A DNA stretch of 64,000 bases from Porites lobata (taxonomy: Eukaryota; Cnidaria; Anthozoa; Scleractinia; Poritidae), in assembly GCA_942486035.1 (NCBI GenBank), contig CALNXK010000183.1:605001-669000 (forward strand). The letters are read 5' to 3'. The notes under the pieces are model-generated. The model searched no databases. It worked only from the letters and a program-made list of their open reading frames with translations, and had not been told where the DNA came from. Shown piece by piece: positions 11,401 to 23,400 of the stretch. A program made the position numbers and the translations under genes. Each line of letters begins with the position of its first letter. The stretch's first letter is position 1.

Positions 11401-14400
11401 CAAGCGAATCTATACTGAGTCTAGCCCACAAAGCAATTAACTACTTTTCCATGATAGATAACATACATCGAAGTAGTTAAGTAGCTTGTGTGCAGTTTTC
11501 TTGTATTTCCTTTGATAGAGTAGACTGCTTTGAAAAATGTTATTGACCAGGTCATCACATAATTAGTGAGACTACTTTAACAATCTGGTTCTGCTTTTAA
11601 TATTATTAGATCTACTACACTGCAAGCATTCACGATATTGGAGTGTTTCACTGATCCATGAAAATAAAATAATATCAGTTTATTATTTTGTGAAACAATT
11701 TGTTTCAGGTCAGTTTGCCCAGTATAGACCAGTATAATGACCCTAATGAAACCTAATTCACTCATTTTCCTCACCCTAATCAGTAACTGCTTCAAAGTCG
11801 TACAGTGGCCATTTGTCTTTCTGCGAAATACCCCTGATGACCCTTTCCTGAATCAAAACCATTGGATTGCATTGAATGCAACATTCTCACTCACTGCAGA
11901 TCCTCAATTAACCCCCCACCCCCCTACCTCTTCATGGGCACGAAACGTTTGGTGCAATTCATACCATACAATATCGCTGTATCAAGTACTGTTCTCGGTG
12001 CAGGAGGAGGGGGTACTATAATGGCCTAAACAGAGCCTGAAGCCTTATTCAGGCTTCAGGTACATGAAAGGGAAGGGGTTTTTATAGTTGAAGTATATGA
12101 AAGGGACCAAAATGAGATCAGTCACAGATGCATTTTATGGATGTGAGAGACAAGAAAACCTGTTTTAGCTATTTATTCATATTGTAAAGATGGTGTATTT
12201 ACAGCAGTTAAAAAGGGATGCAGCATTCAAAATTAGGTATGTGAAAGGGGTACCATTTGTCACTAGAGGGTATACAAAAGGGGTACCTTTTCTGTCTAAA
12301 ATGGTACATACAAAGGGTAAAGGGTTGGTCCCTGGGGCAGAGCCTCTTTGGTGAGTACCCACCCTCCCCTCTGGGTTACTGTTACTCTAGTCTGATTCTT
12401 CTCTTTAATTTCTTTGATACTGTGCTTAAATTAAATGAATTAAAATTCATTTAAAAGCTTCTTGCCCCTTTTTTGAAAACCCCGATATGTTAAAAGAAAT
12501 TATGTCCCCTGGAGGGGAAATAAAATCAGGGAAAATGGGTAGCAAGATCTATTGTGTTATTTTACATGCATTGAGTAAGCATAATGTGGCCACTATACAC
12601 ATACAGTTGCGCGTGTTTACTGAAAAACATATCGGTACTCCAATCTTTTGCCTCCCATCACTTGTGTGAGACCTTAGACTCTTTATTTCCAAAACTACAG
12701 ACAGCTTGCTTGAAGGCTTATCAACCACCTTCTAATAAGCTGCCAACCTCTGCAACATTGATGATGTGATGCTTGATGGTAGGTGCACTGCAATATTACT
12801 GAATCAAGCTAATAAAGCAGCTTGACAATATTAACTGGTTTAAGTCACTGATACATTCAGTTTTACACTGAGCTTGAAATATTTTTCTCCACAGTAAAAA
12901 TAATGTTCATTAAAGAGAAGCAGAGCTCCCCTCTGCAAAAACATTAAAGGAGTCCCCCTAGAAAAAAAACAAAGCATCCAGAGGGCTAAACAGAGGAAGT
13001 ATACTTACCACGCATATTTTAACAGCTAGCCTTTACAAAGTACCTTCCAACCAAAGACTTTAAAGTACTTCCCCCACATATACTTGCAACACTTAATATT
13101 GCAGTTCAGTTATGGTTCACTTTTATCCTAAGTTTGAAATTTATTCTCTTTGTTTTGAACTCATAATCATAAAATTCATATTACCCTACCCCCAAACAAA
13201 GGGAAGCAAAATTTACACCTAGGTTATAATAAAATAAAACCACAGCATAGCCATTTGCTTTGAAACAACTGACATCTTTAAGACCAAGGTATGATTGATG
13301 TTCCTGGCACATTGCCCGTTAATATGTTTAAAGTTGCCTTTTATTGATGTATTAAATAACCTGATCCATCTTATCTTTTCAAATAATACAATTGCACTTA
13401 CTTCTCATCATAGGTTTGTAAATATAATATTATTAGACTTACAGTTTTATCTCATCGCCAACATGTTTTAATTTGGGCTTGAAAAAACGCTACTGTTAGG
13501 AAGGAGCTCCACTGCTACACAATTACTGTCGAGGAAATACACCTGGCTGCTTCGATCTACGTTATCTTTCAGCATGTATTTAAGCCAAAACCCTACTAAA
13601 AGCGTCAAGCAAAAGTATTTCATTGCTTTGTGAGTTAGACCCAGTATAGATTCGCTTGAGTTCCAAATATGGCTGTACTTTGAGAGTTTTTGTCCCGACT
13701 GTAGCTTCTTTAAACTGCTGTTGAAGCATATTTTGTTGTTTAGTAAAACGCAAAAAGGTGCAAAATGTCATGACATTATTACCTCCGTATTATTTCAAGA
13801 ACCTCATGAGCATATAGTTCATTAGTAAAATAGCGACCTTAAGTGTTGTTTCGACGCTTCTCTATCATCGATCTTACCCGGTTCTTGATCCTTACCGGCC
13901 ATTTTGGATTTTTATGGCGGTTTCCGCTGACAACTCGTTCCCAGACTTCCGTTCCCCGTTCCCCGCTCCCCGCTCCCCGTTCCCCGTTTTAGTAACATCC
14001 TTTGTGAGACTTACAATGCTGCACTGAGCCTAATAACAGAATATAGTGCAAAAAAATGGTGTATTATTTCAATTATTTAATAATGATTGGTAAATGACGG
14101 TAAATCAGTTCATTGTCCGGAAGCAGGGGGGGGCTGGCAACGGCCTTTGATCTTGCCGCTTTTCGGCTTTCCATGATCGCCCCAGTTAAGAAATCTGTCA
14201 ATCATTCGAGAACTGTAGCGAGCATGCGCGAAACAGGTTAGGAACAATAGCAACACCAAGAAGTTCGTCTTCGCAGCGATTCGACAGTGCGAAGTGAATT
14301 TGCTTTTGGTCCTGTTGGTCATTGCTTTCCTTGCTGTAACCGATTTTTTGGCAGTAATGTGCTTACGTTTTCCTTTCTTCTGGTCTTGCGTTTGTCATTA

Positions 14401-17400
14401 CATGCGGTTTACTACGCTAAGAACGAGACCAGTGAACGGTCATTGTACATTTTCCTCGATGCCCGACCTTTTGGCTCACTATAGGCTTTCAAGATGTGTT
14501 TCTGTGTAGAATACCCACAAGACTAGAACAAGGGCCAACCCTCCAATGCGTACGTAGAAGAGTTTATATTTTCAAGTGAAAGGCCGAAAATTAATCATTC
14601 GTGATATTAAAAAAAAGCGCGGTGGCCGTGGTTAAGTAAAAGAGTTGTCAGAGTTGTTTACGGTTTTATTACACCTTTAAGAAATGATGTTTGAGATTCT
14701 TAATTCTTCATCCTTGATTGAGAACTTATCCTGGCAGAGTTGCGTTGGATGATTGAGTGGCATGGTCAAATCTCGTAGTTTATGTATTTTGTTATGTACT
14801 AGAAGCTAAATAAATTTTGCTAAGAGATCATTCACTCTTGATAAGCTTATAAAGTTCTTATCTTCGTGTGATTTAATTTAAACTTTACCGTAGTTTCTAA
14901 GAAATGAATATAGGTAAATGAAAGGGTAATTATTTTGTGTGTTTGGAATTCTCTTTTCATGACAGCGGTTACTACACTGCCTTCAGTTTGAGTCCTTATT
15001 CAATTGTGTTTTGTTTTGTTGCAAACAAAGAGGGAGAAATTATAAATATTTTATTCCAAAAACTACACTACCCACTGGAACAAAAGTATGGTTTAAAAAA
15101 GATTAGCTAAGGTCAAAAAATAAATGTTCAAGTTTGCATGTTTTGACAAGGACCACATCTGGCTAAATATGCTTCAAAGGCAGGGAATTTATAAAATTAA
15201 AAAAATGATGACATTTCTATTTTTGCTTTTCCTTTGGCCACTGTGATCAGTTTTTGCCATATAGTTGCATGTAATGTTTTACACCTTTGGACATCAACCT
15301 GCCAGGTTAGTTTGTGTCTGTGTAAAAATGTAGTTTACTGTTAATTAAGTCAAAGTAAACCCTCTCAACTTAAAAATTGCCTTGTACTAGTGGATATTGA
15401 AAACACCATAGGATGGTTTGGAAAAAAAATGTAAAATGATTATGAAGATAATATTATTTGCAGTCAACAATAACAGTTAGAAACTTGTGGAGAGGCTGGC
15501 AAAAATATTTTTCAGAGACCATAAACCTTCACTGACTTTGCTGTTACAGCAAGTGGTAAAAGGGAATTAAAATGTGACATCACCTCCCTGGGCTTACACT
15601 GAAAGAGAGTATGGGTGGTCGGACACATTGTGCATTTCCCTACCCTTTTTAAACCAAGAGACCCTATTTTATAATCCTGATTCATTTCCTTTTTAATTAG
15701 CATACAGAATTAAGGTAGCTTTTAAACTTAGAAACATGGCAAAACTTGGGGGGGAAAATGGTGGTACCAATAGACTGTACTCTATAGGCCGCTTCTTCTT
15801 CAACCTTCACAACCCAAACAGACACTTTGTTCAAAACTCTAAAGGGTGAAATGGTCACCACCCTAAACCCATCTAGGCCAAATAAGCTAAGGGTAGTATT
15901 AAACGTAGAAACAACTGCTGAGAGGACGGGGTTCGAGCCCAACAATAACTTCTTTTGATGGTTGATAAAAAATAAATTTTACCTTGTATAATTTAGTTGT
16001 AAATCAGATTCATAACTTACACAAACAATAAACTTAAGTTGTATATTTTTCAAGCCTCTTCTGATTCTCTTTATAAACTTTGCAAAACATTCAGGTTTTT
16101 TTGGTGTTTCTTTTACTTCAGTCCTTTGAGGGATTTTCTCAACGCATACTCTTTCCTGATGTACTCACCCTTATTAGCAACTGAATTAGCCTATTGTTCT
16201 TACACTAAACCACTATAATCATTTCAAGTATAATTCATGACTAAAGGGTAATTTTTGTACCAACAATTTCAAGGAAATACTTGAAACCGAAGTCACTATC
16301 TAATACAAAACTACTAAATACAGTATTGCTGTTGGAAATTTATTGATTATCACTCCAATGACATTCCAGTGAAGGCTTTGAAGGTTCAGTAAACCCCTCC
16401 CAACCTTCTGATATTAAAAATGGCTTACATGTGAAGCAAAGTGATTGGAACATTTACCCTGGTTTTTATTAAACTGGCCCTGTATTCTGTATTTACGCCT
16501 ATAAATATTTGTTGTTCCTCACGGTGTACAAACAAACTTACGAACAGTGAAGTAGAAAATCAGTGGTTTAATGAACATTCACGTAGGACTGTTGCAAGAC
16601 TCATACCGATATATCGTGCTCGTAATATATGTTTAAGATAAGGAGGAGAGTCTTAATACCACTGTAAGTGGAAAAATATAAGAGATGGAGCAAGATGGTC
16701 GCTCGAAAATTCACGAAGCTTAATAATAACTGAACTTGCCGAGATCCCGAATCACGATAAGTGAAGTCACCCATGAACTGTTCATAGATCACGCCTTCTG
16801 ATGTCCAAAAGGTCCATTAGAAAAGTCCATAGAAACCTTTTCTTGATATTTGTACGCGGGAAAACTTAAAACTGAGCAAAAACTCATCGTCCTTCCATGT
16901 CTGCATTCTCCGCCATATTTGTTTTCAAGGAAAATTTGTTCTCAGTCTCACTCGGCCGAATTTCTTAACTGGGGCGATCATGTAAACTCGGTTCCAGACC
17001 TCGCTGCCAGCCCCCCCCTGAAGTCAGGAAAATGGTGACATTTCTATTTTTGCCTTTCCTTTGGCCACTGTGATCAGTTTTTGCCATACAGTTGCACGTA
17101 ATTTTTTACACCGTTTGTGTCTGTGCTATGTATAAATGTAGTTAATGAAATCAAATCCTCCCAACTGGATATGAAAAACACCAGAGGATGCCTTGGAAAA
17201 AAAATGTAAAATCATACTATTAATATATTTATTTGTAATTAACTGAATAACAGTCGGAAACTTGTGTTGAGGCAGGAAAAAACCTTTTTCAGAGACCATA
17301 AACATTCAGTGCAAGCCCAAGGAGGTGATCTCACATTTAATGTGAGATCACCTCCCTGGGCTTGCACTGAAAGAGAGTATGGGTAGTAGGACACATTGTT

Positions 17401-20400
17401 TATTTCCCTACCCTTTTTAAGCCAAGAGACCTTATTTTATAATTCTGATTCATTGCATTTAGCATACAGAATTAAGTTAGCTTTTAAACTTAGAAACATG
17501 GAAAAAACTTGGGGAAAAAATGGTGGTACCAAAAATGTAACTATAGACTGCTCTTCATCAACCTTCACAGCCCAAACAGACGCCCTGTTCAAAACTCTAC
17601 AGGGTGAAATGGTCACCATCCTAAATCAGCAACACATACCCATCTAGGCCAAATAAGCCAAGGGTAGTAGGCTTAAGGGACAATAACTTCTTTTGATGGT
17701 TGATATAAAATCAATTTTACCCTGTTTGTTTTTGTTGTAAATCAAATTCATAACTTAAACAAACAACTGAAGTTGTACATTTTTGCAAGCTCCTTCTGAT
17801 TCTCTTTATAAATTTTGCAAAACATTCAATTTTCTTTTTTCTGTTTCTTGTACTTCAGTCCTTTAAGGGATTTTCTCAATGCATACACCTCTCTGATGTA
17901 CTCACTCTTATTAGCAACTGGATATAAGCCTCTTGTCCCCTCACTAAACCATTATAATCATTTCAAGCAAAATTCAGAATTACAGGGTAATTTTTGTACA
18001 AACAATTTCAAGGAAATACTTGAAACCGAAGTCACTATCTAATACAAAACTACTAAATACAGTACTGTTATTGGAAATTTATTGATTATCACTCCAATGA
18101 TATTCCCGAGTGAAGGTTTTGAAGGTTCAGTGAAACCCTCCCAGCCTTCTGATGTTAAAAATAGCTCATACTGACAGACCCAGTATATGTGAAGCAAAGT
18201 GACTGGAAGATTTACCCTGGCTTTCACTAAACTGGCCCTGTATTCTGTATTTTCGCCCATAAATATTTGTTGTGGCTCTCGGTTAACAAACAAACTTACG
18301 AACAGCGAAGTAGAAAATTGGTTTAATGAACATTCCCATATGACTGTTGCAAGACTCATACTAATATAGTGAGCTCGTAGCATATGTTTAGGATAAGGAA
18401 GAGAGTTCTTAATACCACTGTAGGTGGAAAAACATAAGAGATGGAGACTAGCTAGGCTGTTTGCGCGAAAATTATAAAAAAACTGAACTTGCCGAGATGC
18501 CGAATCACACTACATGTAGTCACCCATGAACTGTTCATATATCACGCCTCCTGATGTCCAAAAATTCCATTAAAAATGTTCTTGAAAACCTTTTCTTGAT
18601 GTTTGGACGCGGGAAAGCTCAAAACCGAGCAAAAACTCATCGTCCCTCCATGTCTGCATTCTCCGTCATATTTGTTTTGAAGGAAAATGGTACTCAGTCT
18701 CACTCGGCCAAATTTCTTAACTGGGGCGATCATGTAAACTCGGTTCCAGACCTCGCTGCCAGCCCCCCCTGTCCGGAAGTCACCAGCGTTGTCAGTAAGA
18801 GTTTTAAAGAACTTTGAGCGCTGTGTCCAACAAGGTACCTTGGGTTGGGTCTTCGGTTTACTTCATTCTTACTTGTTAATGATCGTTTGTTTCTATTTTT
18901 TGTTGTTTGTTTGTCTTTCTTGGAAGAGGCCATTTTACACATAGTTATGTGCTCAGTGCCCTGGCCTTTGAATAGAAGCGAGGCTGAAGGTGACCTTTTT
19001 TTAACAAACCTTCTTGAAATTTTTTACATGTAATAATCATGTTCACGGGCTTGTTAGAATGACAATAACATTATTTGGACATGAAAAGCAGGAACGTTTG
19101 TATCGAACCAACGTGACTTCCAGCTCATTTCTATTCAAAGGCCAAAGCACTGAGAACAAAAGTACACAAAACTGTAACTGGCCTATTGAAAAAAATCGCA
19201 AAAATGGCGGAGAAGATCGAACTCACTTTGAGGAAGGTCTTCGGCTCGGTAGACATTTAGCGTAAACACAGCATCTTGAAGACCAACACCAGCAGGACTG
19301 AGCAGGTTGCTGTGCATTCAGAGTAAGGCATTAATAAAGAAGAAAAATTTCCGTGTGCAAAAATGTACCTAACTTAAAATAAGCCGGAATGTTCAGATAA
19401 CAAACATTAAATGAAAGTTGTAATGTTATGATTCGAACTAAACAAACGTACTATCATTTGGACGTTTAAGGGGGTGTATATAGGGTTTTCCGTTTTGTAA
19501 CCTTCTTTAGGGACCGGTTATTATTTAGAGCGATATGTCGATCACTTGATTTTTAGGAGAACAAAAGGGGGGATCAGTCGTAACTAACAACCCAAAAGGG
19601 GGGTCACCGGAAACTTTGGAAGGATTCAGATGGGGGATCTCTCAAATTTGCTTGGAAAATGCAGACATGGGGAGGGGGGGATCTGTACACGACCCGAAAT
19701 GATCCCCAAAATCGACGTAAACACGACCCGAAATGATCCCCAAAGTTTTTCACACGCGACCTGAAATGATCCCCGAGGAATTATAGGAGTGGAATGGGAA
19801 AACATTTCTATCTCGGGGATAAGATTAAAGCTTTTTAATTCCGTTTTCCGGTTAATACGAAATGCGAAGTTTTTCGGCTATAAACGCGAAATCTTTTCAA
19901 AATGGCTAATCGACTGCACAAAGTTATTTACAGTTCGTCGCAATCTGTTTCGTTGGACTTTTTACCAGAGGATCGGTTGAATACAACAATGTCGCTGAAC
20001 GCGTGGCTTGCAACTGTGATTTTATTCTGCTTTTTGACGAGCGTCATCTCGGGTAGGCTCGATTTCCGCCGTCTCCCGGGTCCGGTCTTTGATCCTCCCG
20101 AACAGCGGCTGGTAATCGAGCCTACATCTCGGGAAACGAAGACAAACCTCCAGATGGGAATTCATGCATGCAAAAGGTTGCAGAAGTAAGTTTTCAACAT
20201 TCGAGTCCTTAATAAGACTTTCTTTTGAGAAATGTTTGTTTTATTATAACCCACAAGTCTTAACTTTTCCCAACTCCGAACTCTCTCATGATTCGACGTC
20301 TAAAATGGCGGATTTACTCATTTAAGTAGAACCAAATAGGTATCAGACTCGGCACAAGTGAAATTTGACATTTAAACCGGGCCCGTGGACGAGACGCTTT

Positions 20401-23400
20401 TTGCACGATCTAAACCTCCGATTTAAACTCTAAAGTTTCTTGCTAAATTCGTTAAAAACGAGTTATAATTATTAAGTAAATTGTCCAAAATTTATGAATA
20501 CATCGACACTTTAAACAATTCGAGTCAAAATTCTTTAATTTACTTTATTCTAGTAATTCTAGCATCTTCGGGAATTAAACGTCAGCCCATTCCATTCCGA
20601 TAATTCCTCGGGGATCATTTCATGTCGCGTGTGAAAAAATTTGGAGATCATTTGGGGTCGAGGATCATTTGGGGTCGTGTTTAGGTCGATATGGATATCA
20701 TTTGGGGTCGAGAATCATTCAATAAATCAATCAATCAACTTTATTTAAACACGGTAAATGGCTCAGCAAGCTGGTTTTCAGACATGCCGTGTGATAATTA
20801 CAATTTATAAAAATTAAGACTAGTGATTAACTAACAATACAATATAACAGCAAGAAATGAGTATTAGAAATAAGATAAAAACATGATAAAAGTTATATCC
20901 TAAGATATGGCGAGTTTAAAGCTAGTTGTGGTCGGGGATCATTTCGGGTCGTGTACAGATCGTGAAAGTCATCAAATGTTATTTGGGGGGGGAACACTTC
21001 AGTGAAGTATAATTCAAAGGGGGGATCGGATAGATTTCACCTTGTTTAGCCCCAAATCTTGAAATAATGACCGGTCCGTTATGTGTTAAATCTTCTTGAT
21101 GTGTTAAAAATATTCTAGGCCTCAAGCATGACACATATGTCTATCTATTGAGCGGTTAATATTTTCAAAACGTTAAAACTAACAAAAACTAAGGAGGGAG
21201 GGTTGAGGTACAAATGCCCTTTCCCTTTGGAACATGGGCGTGTGAATTTGATTGCACTTCCTTGGATTATATAACAGAACGAGAGTAGTTATCAGACCTA
21301 TCAATGATGTTCTTACGTGTCGATATCATCAGAGTCATCTTCCCCTGCGAGCTTGGACGGTGGCTAAAAAAAAGGCAAAATAAACGGCGTTTAGAGAGAG
21401 ACAGGAGCTACAAAAACGAAATGTGAATTGTATTGTGTATTGAGTGATGAGAAGACATTCTACAGATCCATTTGTTCTAGTACCAGTGTTATGTGGATTC
21501 AGACACACTTTGCTCGACTTGACGTATAGCCTCCACGCAGACGTTCTTAGTGGTTTGTCACTCGTTCCTGCCCCACGAACGTCTGCTGAACCGAAAGATA
21601 AATTCCTTTCCCATTGTTCGCAAGTATCAGCTGGAGATCACATGCAGATTATCGGAGATCCAATCGGCGCTGTTGAAGTCAAAGTGTTGAAAAGCCAAAC
21701 ACATACGTAAAGCTCTGTAGAGTGTGATACGTGATCAAAGATTTTTGATCCAGACGAGAATCTAGGAGATAAGCATTGCGTTTTTGCACATTTCTCTCTG
21801 TAAAGGCTGGATTAGACGTCATTTGCTCATAAAGTACGAACGCTTGTGAGTTAACTGAGTAGTTTGTTCTAAAACTTTAAGGTCTACACCTTTCATGAGA
21901 CCTTTCTGATCTTTTCTGCAACTATCAAGCCCAACATTTCTCAAGATCCAAAGTACACTTCCCAGATCTGGAATTCTGCTGTGAGCAGACGTTCGTGGGG
22001 CAGGAACTAGTGACGAACCCCTAAGAACGTCTGCGTGGGAGGCGACTTGACGTATGCCTGGTAATATATGCTCTGTCCATTTGGTTCCTCACGTTTTAGT
22101 GAAGTTTGATTTGAAATATTATATTATCTTACCGGTGGCTTATCCCCGGGTCCCAACACAACAACTGTAGCTTTCAGGTAGCCCTAAATTAAAAACAAAA
22201 AACAAAGAATTGAACGTTTCACAGCTTAGAGTTACTGTCAATAATCTATCAACTATTCACGCTTAAAAAATGAGCTTACGGCCGGAGATCCTCCTCTTGA
22301 GGAACCTCTAACTCCTTTTGCAGTCTTTCCTTTACCCTTCAAAAAGAAACGAGAATCATCGTTAGAGACTTCTAAAAGTCATAATTCAGCTTTTAAAGAA
22401 CACGACGATATGAAATCACGTGTGAAATTTTTTTTTCATGAAAGCTCAGTTGGTTAAGAAGTTATTTAAACTTTGATTTTTTTAATTTCCCGCCATTTTG
22501 TTACCATTTTAGAAACACAAACACATTTCAAAACTCTATATCTCCTAAAGCTATTGAGCTTTTCAAAAAAAATTCACAAGTGTTTCTATCACGTCTTTTC
22601 CGTTACATCACTAGTTGAAGTTTAAATTTTGCTGTCAATCATGTGACGTCATTTTCTAGCCAAAAACGGTTTAAATCGAAAAAAACATAAAACATACGAT
22701 TGTTTGGAGTACAAATTAAAGGTCTACCATCCTGCAAACTTTGGATTCAAACGGATAAAAAATGTAAAAGTAGTTCCTTGGCTTGATTAAGAGACAGCTG
22801 AACCGGCACGAAGGATGATAAAAATCACTCCTAATTTTAGTTATGTGTTAGTCAACTATAATGGTTCATTTACATGTTGTCACCGCCGCCAGAGGAGCCA
22901 TTGTTATTTTCTTTCGGCCTTTAAAGCTGCAATTTTGTAATATATAAGGTACAAACAGACGTCAGTTTGAATATTGAAAGTTCCTCTTCTGAATAAGCCA
23001 TGGCTACCAGCCGTGGTGTGGTTGGGAGGGCGGGAGACGTTTAGGTTTGACATCGCGCGTTGCCGTTGATGTTGAATTACATCTATTCTTAATAGTCATT
23101 AACTTGCAAATTTTGTCTGTTCTCTCAAAGTAGCAATTACACGGACGGTATTTTTATTGATATCTAATTTCCAGTGAGCCTTTTCTCGATTACTGACCGC
23201 TTGTTCTTCGTCGGCTCCCTTGTCACCAGGGTTAGTTAGTAGCATCCATTTGCGAACGAACGAATGACCTACAAAAATGTACATATATTGTGTATAAAAA
23301 AGATTGAAGTTTAAAAAGAACGCTTAGTTCTACTCTGACTTGAGATGCACGTGTTCACGGCAGCAGCATAAGTCTCTCACTTTCCGCACTTCGACCGCTA

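Larger units (their letters stand above)
14116..18779. mobile_element. hAT-like DNA element, 4.6 kb, with internal tandem duplication
   Basis: TCCGGAAG at 14116-14123 and 18772-18779 is an 8-bp direct repeat. Between them the element starts CAGGGGGGGGCTGGCA and ends TGCCAGCCCCCCCTG. Subterminal ATGATCGCCCCAGTTAAG is mirrored at the right. An 8-bp duplication and CA..TG ends are typical of hAT transposons (established knowledge). I found no transposase ORF. Another right-end sequence (..GCTGCCAGCCCCCCCCTG) occurs internally at ~17020. The element lies in ferlin intron 15, 105 bp from the MULE-like element. Confidence 0.83.
19511..21077. mobile_element. Inverted-repeat element, 1.6 kb, with internal CCCGAAATGATCCCC-type repeats
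   Basis: Begins GGACCGGTTATTATTT and ends AAATAATGACCGGTCC. Arms carry repeated CGACCCGAAATGATCCCC units (left) and GGGGATCATTTCGGGTCG units (right), and GAATTATAGGAGTGGAATGG mirrors CCATTCCGATAATTC. No clear target duplication. The unique centre (19790-20590) holds a signal-peptide ORF. The element fills most of ferlin intron 14. Confidence 0.75.

Noticed and set aside
18039..18383. 114-residue ORF inside the hAT duplication, as a transposase
   Set aside because: The frame is not preserved in the other tandem copy and no RNase-H or hAT dimerisation motif is seen.
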